Shown piece after piece: positions 1 to 8,296 of a stretch of 37,807 bases of DNA (positions within the stretch are counted from its first letter, which is position 1; every line of letters begins with the position of its first letter). The position numbers were made by a program, and so were the translations under genes. The DNA is from CAYWNK01 sp047639615 (GTDB taxonomy: Bacteria; Planctomycetota; UBA1135; GCA-002686595), in the NCBI GenBank assembly GCA_047639615.1, contig JBLIOL010000009.1:1-37807 (forward strand). The letters run 5' to 3'. A model generated the notes under the pieces. That model did not search any database and was not told the origin of the DNA. It saw only the letters and a list, made by a program, of their open reading frames with translations.

Positions 1-1223
1 GCTACAGCACGTTTTGCAGCAGCCTGTGTGTTCGCGTCAGGGTCGTTCAGTAGCCTTTCGAGAGGCGCGATGCTCGAGCGTTGCCCTAGGCGTTGGTGGG
101 CGATGCAAGCTTGGAAGCGCACGGCCGGCGACTCGTGGGAGAGTGCCCTGACCAGCTCTTCGGCCAGTTCTGCTCGATGCAATTGCCGCGCGGCGAGGGC
201 TTGTACGGCGGCCACAGCTGTAGCGGGATCGCTGGAATCCAGCTCTCGCAAGTACTGAGGTGCACGCTCCACCAGCCAGGCGTTCTCCTGCTCGAGCCAA
301 CGGCCCCAATGCTCTACCGACTCTGGATAGTTGAGTTTGGTCAGGGTGCGCAGGGCTCGATGTACGGTCTTGCGCGTGCCAGTGTTTTCGCTCTCCAGCA
401 AGGGGATCAGGCGCGCTACGGCGTAGTCGTCCCCCATACGCGCCAGGCAGGCGATCGTGGTTTGCTTTTCTGACTCGCTCCAACTGCTCTGGAGGTGGTA
501 GAGCACGGAACGCACCGCGTTCAGTCTTTGCTCACGGTCGGCGAAGCGGGACAGGGTGCCGATGGCTGAGAGGACGACGCTGTTGAGCGGGTTGTCGCTG
601 GTGAGCAGGAGCAATAGGCCATCGAGCGTGCGTGCGTCGGTGGCATCGCCTACGGCACGGATCGCGAGTGCTTGTGCAGCCTCCGGTAGGATTCGCAATG
701 CGTCCCTGCCGCTGACCTGTTCGGCGTTGATTGCCTGTACCAATGCGCGCTCCAGTTGAGTCTCGGAGCGCCGGTCGTCGAGTAGCTCTGGCGCTCCGGC
801 GCAGAGCAGCTCGAAGTCCTTAAGCCGCGCCGTGTCCGGCCGCAATTCGAGCACCTTGCACAGCATGGAGAACTGAGCGCGCCCTTCGAGAGTCTCCAGC
901 TTCGCATTCAATGCGGCGCCTAGGCCAGCACTCTCTAGGGAGGCTACGCCTTCGAGTAGCAGTGCTTCGAGCCGCTGCCCGCCTTTGGGCTTGGGTGCTT
1001 CGCCGCTGAAGGTGCTGCCCGGCTGCACGGCTTCCAGTGCGTCCAGCAGGCGTGCTGCGCTTCCGCCTACGGAGCTGGCTAGATCCTCTCCATTGGGCAC
1101 TTGCGTGCCATGCACATAGGCCACCAGGCGCGGATCAAACTCCGGGCCTTGCATAGCGCCTAGGCTATCTATGGATAAGCAGGCGATGCAGAGCATCGCC
1201 AGTAAGGATGTAGGGGGTCTCAC
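1..1223 (-). CDS. Exported HEAT-repeat protein, partial (C-terminus beyond left edge)
   Basis: An open frame runs from a GTG at 1223 to the left edge with no stop, about 407 residues. The N-terminus (VRPPTSLLAMLCIACLSIDSLGA) resembles a signal peptide, so the protein is probably exported. The rest is rich in Leu, Ala and Glu, with helical pairs typical of HEAT repeats, for example around 'LVRALSHESPAVRFQACIAHQ' near the left edge. A Trp-rich stretch (HWGRWLEQENAW) lies just before that. The GTG sits 15 nt after the stop of the pilin-like gene upstream, so it is probably the last gene of that operon. A later ATG (about 1193) is possible, but it would shorten the signal peptide. HEAT repeats usually mediate protein contacts; the partner is unknown, and a pilus or secretion role is inferred only from its neighbours. 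Confidence 0.75.
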   Translation of the reverse strand, partial: MRPPTSLLAMLCIACLSIDSLGAMQGPEFDPRLVAYVHGTQVPNGEDLASSVGGSAARLLDALEAVQPGSTFSGEAPKPKGGQRLEALLLEGVASLESAGLGAALNAKLETLEGRAQFSMLCKVLELRPDTARLKDFELLCAGAPELLDDRRSETQLERALVQAINAEQVSGRDALRILPEAAQALAIRAVGDATDARTLDGLLLLLTSDNPLNSVVLSAIGTLSRFADREQRLNAVRSVLYHLQSSWSESEKQTTIACLARMGDDYAVARLIPLLESENTGTRKTVHRALRTLTKLNYPESVEHWGRWLEQENAWLVERAPQYLRELDSSDPATAVAAVQALAARQLHRAELAEELVRALSHESPAVRFQACIAHQRLGQRSSIAPLERLLNDPDANTQAAAKRAV

Positions 1224-1238
1224 AGTTAAGGTCTGTGC

Positions 1239-2507
1239 CTAGAGTCCTGAACGTAGGGTCTCGGCCTGTTGCTCGGTGACGGTGCGCCAGGCAGTTACCT
1301 GTAGGCCGCCGCTGCCGGTGCCGCCCGCCCCGAACAGGGACTCGTCGAAATGGAATTGTGTGTTGGAGCTGAGCTGGACCCATTTGGCCGCAATCGCTCC
1401 GAAGATTTCAAAGTTACTGTCAACCACCAGGGACGCATCAGGTGCGTAGATGGTGCCGCCAAATTCGGCGTTGGAGTTCAGCTCGATGGCAGGCGTGTTG
1501 TCGAATTCCTCCGAGTGCCGGGCCAGAAGATTGAGACGTACGTTGGACGCTGCCGATGCAATCGTGGTGCAGTTGGAGTTGCTCTCGAGCACGAAGGAGT
1601 CGCGCACGAAGATCTCTACTTCGCCGGCGGTCGAGTCCACGTTGAAGAAGCCGCCGCCCTTGAGCATGAAGTCGTCGACCACCACGCGCGCCGGTCCGAC
1701 GATGTTCAAGGTGGCGAAGTTCTTGATGGTGATGTTCTCGAGGCCAATGTCGCCGGGACCGAGGTTGAGCACGCCGCTGCTGTGAGTGATGCCGGCTAGC
1801 TGGGTGATCTCGGGCACTACAATCGAGGGGAAGACCAGGCTCTCGTCGGCTTGGGCTAGCCCATCCGAGACGTTCGCGGTGGCCGCCGTGGTGGCGCTAT
1901 CGTCGCCATCGGGCCCATAGGTGACCGTGCCGTAGATCTCGGTGTTCGCACTCAAATCCACGTCATCGTTGGAGACGATGGATGCGTTGCTATCCACGTA
2001 GTCGCCCACCAACTGATCTGAGTACTCGCCGTGGATGGGGTCGTAGCTATCAAGTTGTACATTGCCCTCGATACGCAGTGTCGCCTTGGAGGCGACGGCC
2101 TTGTCAAAGGGGAAGGTGGTGGTGGGGGGCACTGAGATGATGGCCTCGGACGAGGAGGAGTACCTCCCGTCCAACGCGGTCGAGATGATGCGGTGGACGT
2201 TGCTGCCCAAGTCGATGTCGGAGACGTAGAATGGCGACTGTCCAAACATGGCAGGGACCTTTTCACTGCCAACCGTCCCTCCGTAGCCGCCCTGCAGGCC
2301 TGCGATGGACTCGGCGATACCAGCTTCAGCGATGAAACGTAGGCGGATTTCGCGATCGGCTTGCTGGGTTTGCTTCCCGGCGGAGTGATGCGTGCTAACT
2401 ACGGCGATGGTCAGACCCGAGATGCCGATAACCATCAGGAGGGCAATGGTCAGGATGGAGCCAGAGTTCCGCCGGAGTCGGCTGTGCTGGGTGAGGAGCT
2501 GGTTCAT
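1239..2507 (-). CDS. PilX-like pilus assembly protein
   Basis: A 422-residue protein. After a short basic leader it has a hydrophobic helix at about residues 14-40 (SGSILTIALLMVIGISGLTIAV). A PilX-type segment follows with the typical 'RLRFIAEAGIAESIAGL' (A-E-A-G) motif. The remainder (about 110-400) is beta-rich, with repeated Asn/Asp/Ser turns such as 'LDSNASIVSNDDVDLSANTEIYG', like the DUF7305-type domain seen behind PilX N-termini. The Glu5 of normal pilins is absent, as in PilX/GspK-like proteins. It overlaps the upstream gene by 4 nt, so translation is probably coupled. The likely role is a minor pilin or pseudopilin at the inner membrane and pilus tip. Family identification is from memory of motifs and is fairly secure for the N-terminus only. 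Confidence 0.75.
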   Translation of the reverse strand: MNQLLTQHSRLRRNSGSILTIALLMVIGISGLTIAVVSTHHSAGKQTQQADREIRLRFIAEAGIAESIAGLQGGYGGTVGSEKVPAMFGQSPFYVSDIDLGSNVHRIISTALDGRYSSSSEAIISVPPTTTFPFDKAVASKATLRIEGNVQLDSYDPIHGEYSDQLVGDYVDSNASIVSNDDVDLSANTEIYGTVTYGPDGDDSATTAATANVSDGLAQADESLVFPSIVVPEITQLAGITHSSGVLNLGPGDIGLENITIKNFATLNIVGPARVVVDDFMLKGGGFFNVDSTAGEVEIFVRDSFVLESNSNCTTIASAASNVRLNLLARHSEEFDNTPAIELNSNAEFGGTIYAPDASLVVDSNFEIFGAIAAKWVQLSSNTQFHFDESLFGAGGTGSGGLQVTAWRTVTEQQAETLRSGL

Positions 2508-3181
2508 TGGTTCTTGATGTTGATGGAGCTCTCGCGCGTGACCTGCAGCACATCGCCCCTGGTCGTCTGGTGTTCGACGGTCAGGCGTACATGCAGCACG
2601 CTGTCCGTGAGCCAGAATGCCAGGCCCCGTTCGTCGGCTAGGTCGTTGCCGTTGTCGTCGATGCCGTTGGCGGTTTCCCCGCCCGAATACTCCGCCACGT
2701 TCTTGGCGATGACGATGGTCCGTTCACCGGCTAGGCCACTGTCCACTGTCAGGCTCACCTGGCGCTCGTCGATGAGTCCATCGCCATCGTTGTCGATAGC
2801 GTCGTCGAGTTCGAGCGGGTCGAGCTCCGACCAAATGCGAACAGGCGAACCGAGGCTGGCTCCGTCTATATCGGTGCCTGTCACGAGCATGCTCGTGAGG
2901 TCGGAGGTGAAGATGGGTAGCTCAGGATCGAGCGCCGGTTGAAAGGAGCTGAGGGAGCCCGTGCGCAAGGCGCCCACGATGCGCGCTAGGGCGCTGGTGG
3001 AGCGCTGGTGCAGTTGGGTCGCCTCTATGCTCTGCTCGGCAAGGCCACTGGCCCCGTTGGCAACAAGCATGAAGGTGCCGGAGGCGGCGACCATTAGAGC
3101 GCTGACGATGATGACCTCGATCAAGGTCATGCCGCTCTCACTACTTTTGCGGGCTTGGGCCCGATTGAGTTGGGTCTTCAT
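2504..3181 (-). CDS. Prepilin-type protein, PilW/GspJ-like
   Basis: A 225-residue protein with a class III prepilin signal: a basic leader, then the processing site in 'SGMTLIEVIIVSALM', with Gly before the cut and Glu at mature position 5. A hydrophobic helix follows. The mature domain contains two acidic loops, DAIDNDGDGLIDE and NGIDDNGNDLADE, which look like calcium-binding repeats of the kind found in GspJ/PilW-like minor pilins. It overlaps both neighbours by 4 nt, in the middle of a three-gene pilin operon. The likely role is a minor pilin of a type IV pilus or type II secretion pseudopilus. No assembly ATPase, prepilin peptidase or secretin is in the window, so the machine cannot be assigned. 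Confidence 0.8.
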   Translation of the reverse strand: MKTQLNRAQARKSSESGMTLIEVIIVSALMVAASGTFMLVANGASGLAEQSIEATQLHQRSTSALARIVGALRTGSLSSFQPALDPELPIFTSDLTSMLVTGTDIDGASLGSPVRIWSELDPLELDDAIDNDGDGLIDERQVSLTVDSGLAGERTIVIAKNVAEYSGGETANGIDDNGNDLADERGLAFWLTDSVLHVRLTVEHQTTRGDVLQVTRESSINIKNQ

Positions 3182-3723
3182 CGGGGGGCGAGGATCGTCT
3201 TGAGCTCGATGGTGCTGCTGGAAACGCCCGACCAGCTGATGCGCACGATGACTGGCAGCAAGGCGTAGTCCGTGCCGTGGTCGAGGTTGTCGATGACGCC
3301 GTCTACATTCAGGTCGCGTGGGAAGCCCAGCTCTGGCATGTCCGCGTCCTCACGCAGTTCGCCGAAGTCCGCGTCGCCCGGGAAGACAACCTCGCAGATC
3401 ACGTTCGTGAGACCGTCGCCTAGGCCATCCACCTGGAAGGTCGACCCTGGGGAGTCGACTCCAGCCGGGTCGTCGGCGGGGTTGGCGTTGTATCGGGCGT
3501 AGGCCTCATCGAAGGGCACGCTGGCGATTTGCTCGAGGATGTTGCTGGCATCCGAGGTCGCTGTAGAGACCTGTCTTGAAGTCCTCGCACTGTTCTCCGA
3601 TTGGGTCAGGGCCTGCAGGTATCCGAGGACTCCTACGGTCATGACCGCAAGGCCGACCATGAGTTCCACCAGGGTGAAACCGCGGCTGGCGCGCGGAGCG
3701 TGGGGCAGTCGGAAGGGGATCAT
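3178..3723 (-). CDS. Prepilin-type protein, PilV/GspI-like
   Basis: A 181-residue protein with a textbook prepilin signal: a basic leader followed by 'RGFTLVELMVGLAVMTVGV', with Gly at -1, Phe at +1 and Glu at +5, and then the hydrophobic helix. The position in the operon and the 'GVLGYLQALTQSENSARTSRQ' segment after the helix fit the PilV/GspI minor pilin group. This is the first gene of the minus-strand pilin operon and overlaps the next by 4 nt. It is divergent from the HAMP gene at 3830, so the 106-nt gap must hold promoters for both directions. No clear Shine-Dalgarno precedes the ATG. Confidence 0.82.
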   Translation of the reverse strand: MIPFRLPHAPRASRGFTLVELMVGLAVMTVGVLGYLQALTQSENSARTSRQVSTATSDASNILEQIASVPFDEAYARYNANPADDPAGVDSPGSTFQVDGLGDGLTNVICEVVFPGDADFGELREDADMPELGFPRDLNVDGVIDNLDHGTDYALLPVIVRISWSGVSSSTIELKTILAPR

Positions 3724-3829
3724 CGAGAGCTACATCGACGTCCAGGGAATCGCGGCTCAAGCCCAATGCCCAAGAGGCTGGAAATTTGTCTCCAGCCAGC
3801 CAGCTGAACTACCGATCCACGGAAGACCC

Positions 3830-4291
3830 ATGAACCAGACCAGCTCCAAGCCCAAGCGTAAATCCAGGTCCCGCAAGCTCATCAAGCCGGGCCTGCAGCT
3901 GCGCTTCTCCATGGCGTTCGTGGGCCTGGCTTGTTTCGCATCGCTCGTGATGGTGCTGATCCTCAGCGCGGTCATCCATCGGGCCCTGGAGCAAGGTGGC
4001 ATTGATCCCGCTGCCATCGATACGTCGGAGATCATCTTGATCGGCCTCCTGGGCACCCTGACGGTGCTTGTGCCGACCATGACCGCGGTCGGGATCCTCC
4101 TGACCCACCGCATCGCCGGACCGGTCTACCGCTTTGAGCAGCACTTCTCGGCCCTGGCCCGCGGCGAAGACCCGGGCCGCTGCAAAATCCGTTCTGGGGA
4201 TGAGTTGCAGGAGCTCTGCGAGCTGATCAACGCGGGTCTGGAGACCGTGCGAGTTCGGGACGGGAACGAGAGCGACCGCAAGGCCGCCTAG
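3830..4291 (+). CDS. Small two-helix HAMP-domain membrane protein
   Basis: A 153-residue protein. The ATG at 3830 is chosen because a purine-rich 'ggaag' lies just upstream, and because the upstream extension of the frame overlaps the pilin gene on the other strand. It has a basic N-terminus, a membrane helix at about 28-48, a short periplasmic loop, a second helix at about 65-87, and then a HAMP-like linker (HRIAGPVYRFEQHFSALARGE with the following DELQELCELIN). There is no kinase, methyl-accepting or cyclase domain behind the HAMP, so the signal output must be through a partner. Similar stand-alone HAMP proteins occur in bacteria with pili or chemosensory systems. The divergent pilin operon is suggestive, but a functional link is only an inference. 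Confidence 0.75.
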   Translation: MNQTSSKPKRKSRSRKLIKPGLQLRFSMAFVGLACFASLVMVLILSAVIHRALEQGGIDPAAIDTSEIILIGLLGTLTVLVPTMTAVGILLTHRIAGPVYRFEQHFSALARGEDPGRCKIRSGDELQELCELINAGLETVRVRDGNESDRKAA

Positions 4292-4487
4292 GTCCGCGGT
4301 AGCAAGGCACGCGCCACGGCGCTAGATTTCGAGCTCGGGTGCGCTCCGAGTCACCGTAGCCTTGGTCTGATTCCCTTTCTATAGGGAAGGAATGCCCAGT
4401 TCGCGCGTCGACGTCGGGCCCCCTGAGTAGCTCCAGCCCGCACACCTAAGACCCGCCAGTCGAGCCCAGACCGACCCCGCCTCCCAG

Positions 4488-6572
4488 ATGGCCAACAAGA
4501 AGCGCTTCCTCAAGATCGGCTGCATCACCGGCGCCGTGATGCTGTTCGTCGGCTACCTGGCCTTCTCGACCTTCCTATTCAAACCCTTCGAAGGGGCCTG
4601 GGGTCACGATGTGGCCGGCCTGATCCCGCGTCGGGTGGACTTCTTCTTGGCCAAGGCCAAGTTGGATGCGGACATTGAGGACTTCCCGACCCTGAAGGTC
4701 GCCGGCGTGCTGGAGGCCACGCCCGCTTGGCAGACCTTGGAGGGCTCCCCGGAGTACCTGAACTGGCGCCGCGAGAACGATCTCGACAGCTTGATCGCAA
4801 CGATCCGCACCGAGGTCGACAAGGTGCCCTTCGGCATTGAGGCCGAGGATATCTTCGGCGGTGAGGACGTGGCCCTTGCGGGGCACTTCCGGCCTGGTGG
4901 ATTGCAGAATGCCCAGTGGGCTGTCTACGGTCGGGTGAACACCGTCGGTAAGGCGGGTGAGTCCCTACTGCGCTACCCGGGCTTACTCGGGCTTGAAAAT
5001 CAGGGCATCTCGGTCAGCACCGAGGACCAATTGCACACGATCTCGGGGGGACAGCTCCAGCAGCCGATCTATGTGACGCGCGTGTTGGACGTGGTGGTGC
5101 TGGGCACTTCCAAGGAACTGGTCGCCGGCGCGCGCACCTTGGAGGCTGCGGGCGGAGAGGACTCCATGTTCATCTCGGCGGGCTACCAGGACTACATTCA
5201 TCGCGAGGACCGTCAGAGGGGTGACCCCGAGTTCGAATTGGTGCTCGATGTGCACGCCATGCTCAAGTCCATGGGTTTCAACGGGCCCTTGCCCGACACC
5301 GAATCCCAGCGCTTTCTACCCGCTTTCCTGGGGCGCCTGATTCAGGTGCCTAGCTGGAAGACCATCAGCGGAATCGTGGGCTTTCCCGGTGGCTTGCGCG
5401 TGGATCTGCACGGGGGCTTCTCCTCGGAGCGCATCACCGATTTCCAAAAACGCCTCTACCGCGAGGAGAGCTTCGACCACCGCGAGCTCATGACTCGGGC
5501 CGCACGCTTAGCGCCCGACGACTGCGTCATGTTCGCCTACTTGCACGGCCCGGTTGGCGACATCGCGCGTCAGGCGTTTGAGTCCGTAGAGCCCGCCTTG
5601 CGCTCGAATTTGGATGATGCGCTGCGTTCCACCGGACACTACAAGGGTCTCAACGATGTGATCGAGCGCTTGGGCGCGGCCCTGCGGAATCGCACGGTGA
5701 TCATCCTGCGCGAGCAGGACTACGGCCCCGTGACCGCCAACCTGGATGACGGTACCGAGGTGGAAGCGCAGCACGACGGCTCGCCGGTCTTTGCCGTGAC
5801 CATCGTCACCTGGCTCGGATCTAGCGCAACGCCCGCCGAGACCTTGAACGAGATCCGCGACGCCATCGGCCTCAACGCCGAGAAGTTTGGCCTGCAAGGC
5901 TACGATCCGAACAAGCCTGGTGATAAGGGCTACTACGTCTACGACTCCGACGGCTTCGAGACGCGCGAGTTCTGGTCACCACTGGTACCCGGCACGGGCA
6001 TGATTGCCACGCTCTTCACGGACGAGAAAGAACACTTCTGGTTGACCAACCACGAGAGCATGTTCCGTCACGTGCGCGCGACCTTCTACCAAGGCGGTGC
6101 CGGCGGCTACCCGCGCCTCTCCGAGAATTCTCAGTTCCAAGCGCTCGTGGATTCGAGCGTGCCCGGCGCTAACCTCTTGGTCTGGTTCAACCCGCGCAAG
6201 GCCGGACCGACCCTGCGCAAGATGGCTCGCCGCGTAGTGGAGGACAACGTCTTGGCCGGAATCGATTGGTCGCGATTGCGCCGTGAGGAGCAGGGCAAGC
6301 TTCTGCCCGGAATGTTCCCGGGCAAGGGCCTCTCCGAACTGAACCCGGCCGAGTCCGAGCAGTTGGCGGCGGCCGTCGACAACGCGCTGGACGAGTGGGC
6401 GCAGCGTTATCGCGCGGAGCAGATACCGGCCTTGATGGCGGCCAGCGAGCGCAGCATCGAGTACATGGAAGCGGCGACAGCCATGCTCTTCATGCTGGAC
6501 TTGAACCGGGCCAGCTTCACGCTCTCAGCGCGTATCTTGACGCCGCTTGGAGAAGCGGCGAGCGGCGAGTAG
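4488..6572 (+). CDS. Membrane-anchored protein of unknown function
   Basis: A 694-residue protein that I do not recognise with confidence. It starts with a basic stretch and one membrane helix at about residues 9-31 (IGCITGAVMLFVGYLAFSTFLF). The remaining 660 residues are soluble and probably periplasmic. The sequence is of mixed alpha/beta character, with no haem motif, zinc motif, or nucleotide-binding loop that I can see. The 'VTIVTWLGSSATPAETLNEIRDAIGLNAEKFGLQGYDPNK' region and the long C-terminal helix resemble the large DUF3352-like exported proteins, but this is a weak impression. It stands alone between a 196-nt gap and a tRNA gene on the other strand. Confidence 0.7.
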   Translation: MANKKRFLKIGCITGAVMLFVGYLAFSTFLFKPFEGAWGHDVAGLIPRRVDFFLAKAKLDADIEDFPTLKVAGVLEATPAWQTLEGSPEYLNWRRENDLDSLIATIRTEVDKVPFGIEAEDIFGGEDVALAGHFRPGGLQNAQWAVYGRVNTVGKAGESLLRYPGLLGLENQGISVSTEDQLHTISGGQLQQPIYVTRVLDVVVLGTSKELVAGARTLEAAGGEDSMFISAGYQDYIHREDRQRGDPEFELVLDVHAMLKSMGFNGPLPDTESQRFLPAFLGRLIQVPSWKTISGIVGFPGGLRVDLHGGFSSERITDFQKRLYREESFDHRELMTRAARLAPDDCVMFAYLHGPVGDIARQAFESVEPALRSNLDDALRSTGHYKGLNDVIERLGAALRNRTVIILREQDYGPVTANLDDGTEVEAQHDGSPVFAVTIVTWLGSSATPAETLNEIRDAIGLNAEKFGLQGYDPNKPGDKGYYVYDSDGFETREFWSPLVPGTGMIATLFTDEKEHFWLTNHESMFRHVRATFYQGGAGGYPRLSENSQFQALVDSSVPGANLLVWFNPRKAGPTLRKMARRVVEDNVLAGIDWSRLRREEQGKLLPGMFPGKGLSELNPAESEQLAAAVDNALDEWAQRYRAEQIPALMAASERSIEYMEAATAMLFMLDLNRASFTLSARILTPLGEAASGE

Positions 6573-6644
6573 GCCGGCCTAACCCGGCCGGTCACGGCTC
6601 CCAGGGGAAGGACCCCCAAGGGGGGGACCCACAAGGGGGGGGAG
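6573..6644. other. GC-rich spacer with stacked G-runs
   Basis: This is the spacer between the 694-residue gene and the 3' end of the tRNA-Leu. It contains a short inverted repeat (ggccgg at 6572-6577 with ccggcc at 6584-6589). It then holds G-runs of 4, 7 and 8 bases at 6604-6607, 6620-6626 and 6635-6642, set in two similar 'gaccc...caaggggggg' units. It could act as a terminator for both converging transcripts or fold as a G-quadruplex. There is no U-tract to support a classical terminator. Confidence 0.4.
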
Positions 6645-6732
6645 TGGTGCCCGGAACTGGAATCGAACCAGCACGGGATATTATCCCACGAGATCCTTAG
6701 TCTCGCGCGTCTACCAATTCCGCCACCCGGGC
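6645..6732 (-). tRNA. tRNA-Leu, anticodon AAG, CCA encoded
   Basis: Read on the minus strand, an 88-nt class II tRNA folds fully. The acceptor stem starts GCCCGGG and closes with TCCGGGC, followed by discriminator A and an encoded CCA (6645-6647). The D-arm has the Leu-type GGCGGAATTGGTAGACGC. The anticodon stem is CGAGA/TCTCG around the loop CTAAGGA, giving anticodon AAG at 6696-6698. A long variable arm forms GGGAT/ATCCC, and the T-arm is normal with TTCGATT. An unmodified A at position 34 is rare in bacterial tRNA-Leu, where GAG or TAG is usual; reading CUN codons would need deamination to inosine or a tolerated A34. Confidence 0.95.
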
Positions 6733-6972
6733 ACGCATTGCTCGCATGACTCGACGGCTTGGTAGACGATCTACGCCAGATCCAGCCGAGGCCGGACACG
6801 ATGTAGGTCAGAGTGGAGCGCGCCGAGTGAGCCCCGAAGGACTCAACAAGCACGGGGAGAATACCAGCGAGACGAAGGGTGGCAAGGGCTTTGGAGGAAT
6901 CCTGATAGTCTCAGGGGCCCAGGCGCCCTGCGGCGCCCTCCCCGCACCCCTCCAGCCTCCCCGGAATTCGCC
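6733..6972. other. Intergenic region between tRNA-Leu and phosphofructokinase
   Basis: This 240-nt region must hold the promoter of the minus-strand tRNA and that of the plus-strand phosphofructokinase gene. I see no convincing -35/-10 pair, repeat or conserved RNA fold. Short open frames crossing it lack any protein-like signature. Confidence 0.4.
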
Positions 6973-8184
6973 ATGCCCGCCCCCTCTGGCAACGCTCTGA
7001 TCGGACAGTCAGGCGGCCCCACCGTCGTCATCAATCAGAGCCTCGTCGGCGTCATCGAAGCCTGCCTGGCCGCCCCCCAGATCAAGTCCGTCTACGGTGC
7101 CCTGCACGGCATCCAGGGCATCTTGGACGAGAACCTAATCAATCTGGGGCTCGAGGATCCGGCTGAGCTGGAGCGCGTGGCGGCCACCCCCTGCGCAGCT
7201 CTGCGCTCCGTGCGCCGGCGGCCCACGGAGGAGGATTGTGAGCGCATGCTGAGGGTCTTTCAGGCCCACGACATCCGCTACTTCTTCTATATCGGCGGTA
7301 ATGACACGGCGGAGACGGCCGACATCCTCGGTCGCGTGGCCGCGGCCGCGAACTACGAGGTACAGCTCTTTCACGTGCCCAAGACCATCGACAACGACCT
7401 GATGGTCACGGATCACTGTCCGGGCTACCCCTCGGCGGCCAAGTTCGTGGCCCAGGCCCTGATGGGGGATGACTGCGACAATACCAGTCTGGGCGGGGTC
7501 AAGATCGACGTGATCATGGGGCGTCACGCTGGCTGGCTAACGGCCGCCGCCGGCCTCGGGCGCCGCGATGAGGCCGATGGCCCGCACCTGATCTACGTGC
7601 CGGAGGTGGCCTTCGACATGCAGCGCTTCCTCGAGCGGGTTGCGACCGTGATGGATGAGCACGGCCGCTGCGTTGCGGCGGTCTCCGAGGGCATCCACGA
7701 CGCGGACGGGGAGCTGATCGCCAGCTCCAAGGACAAGGATAGCCACGGCAATGTGCAGCTATCGGGCACCGGAGCCCTCGGCGATTTGCTCGCCGGGCGG
7801 GTCAAGGAGCACCTGGGCAAGGGCGCGCGCGTACGGGCTGATACCTTCGGATACCTGCAGCGCTCCTACTTCGGGGTGGTCTCGGCCCAGGATGCGCTCG
7901 AGGCCCGTGAGGTGGGCCGCGAGGCCGTGCGCGTGGCCACCTCTGGGAAGCGGAACTCAGGCTCCCTGGTGATTGAGCGTGGGGAGCTAGATGGCCGCTA
8001 TGCCCCCCAGTATGCAGTCGCGAAGTTGGCCCAGGTGGCGGGCAAGACCCAGGTCATGCCCGCGGAATTCTTGCTGGGGGATGACAACGTGAGCTCTGCC
8101 TTTAAGGACTGGGCCATGCCCTTGGTGGGCGAGCTTCCGGTGCGCGGCCGGCTCATGGATCTGCCCGTTCCGAAGCGACTTTGA
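6973..8184 (+). CDS. 6-phosphofructokinase, probably PPi-dependent
   Basis: A 403-residue enzyme of the phosphofructokinase A superfamily. It catalyses phosphorylation of fructose 6-phosphate to the 1,6-bisphosphate in glycolysis; PPi-dependent forms are reversible. The N-terminal phosphate-binding turn is GQSGGPT (11-17). The diagnostic motif is GGND at 108-111, where Asp takes the place of the Gly found in ATP enzymes. The substrate loop PKTIDND is at 136-142, and MGRHAGW at 182-188 contacts fructose 6-phosphate. The Asp in GGND together with Lys in PKTIDND is the pattern of PPi-dependent enzymes; donor specificity is therefore predicted, not shown. The length fits the short bacterial PPi class. 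It is a single-gene unit in the cytoplasm. Confidence 0.9.
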   Translation: MPAPSGNALIGQSGGPTVVINQSLVGVIEACLAAPQIKSVYGALHGIQGILDENLINLGLEDPAELERVAATPCAALRSVRRRPTEEDCERMLRVFQAHDIRYFFYIGGNDTAETADILGRVAAAANYEVQLFHVPKTIDNDLMVTDHCPGYPSAAKFVAQALMGDDCDNTSLGGVKIDVIMGRHAGWLTAAAGLGRRDEADGPHLIYVPEVAFDMQRFLERVATVMDEHGRCVAAVSEGIHDADGELIASSKDKDSHGNVQLSGTGALGDLLAGRVKEHLGKGARVRADTFGYLQRSYFGVVSAQDALEAREVGREAVRVATSGKRNSGSLVIERGELDGRYAPQYAVAKLAQVAGKTQVMPAEFLLGDDNVSSAFKDWAMPLVGELPVRGRLMDLPVPKRL

Positions 8185-8296
8185 ACAGGGATTGAGCGGG
8201 AGCACCGTCGCACCCCACGCAGAGTAGGGGCAGATTGTCGCAGCTTGCGCGGAACCCTCGCGCAAGCGGCCTCGGGCCCGTGGACAAGGCTCCCCA

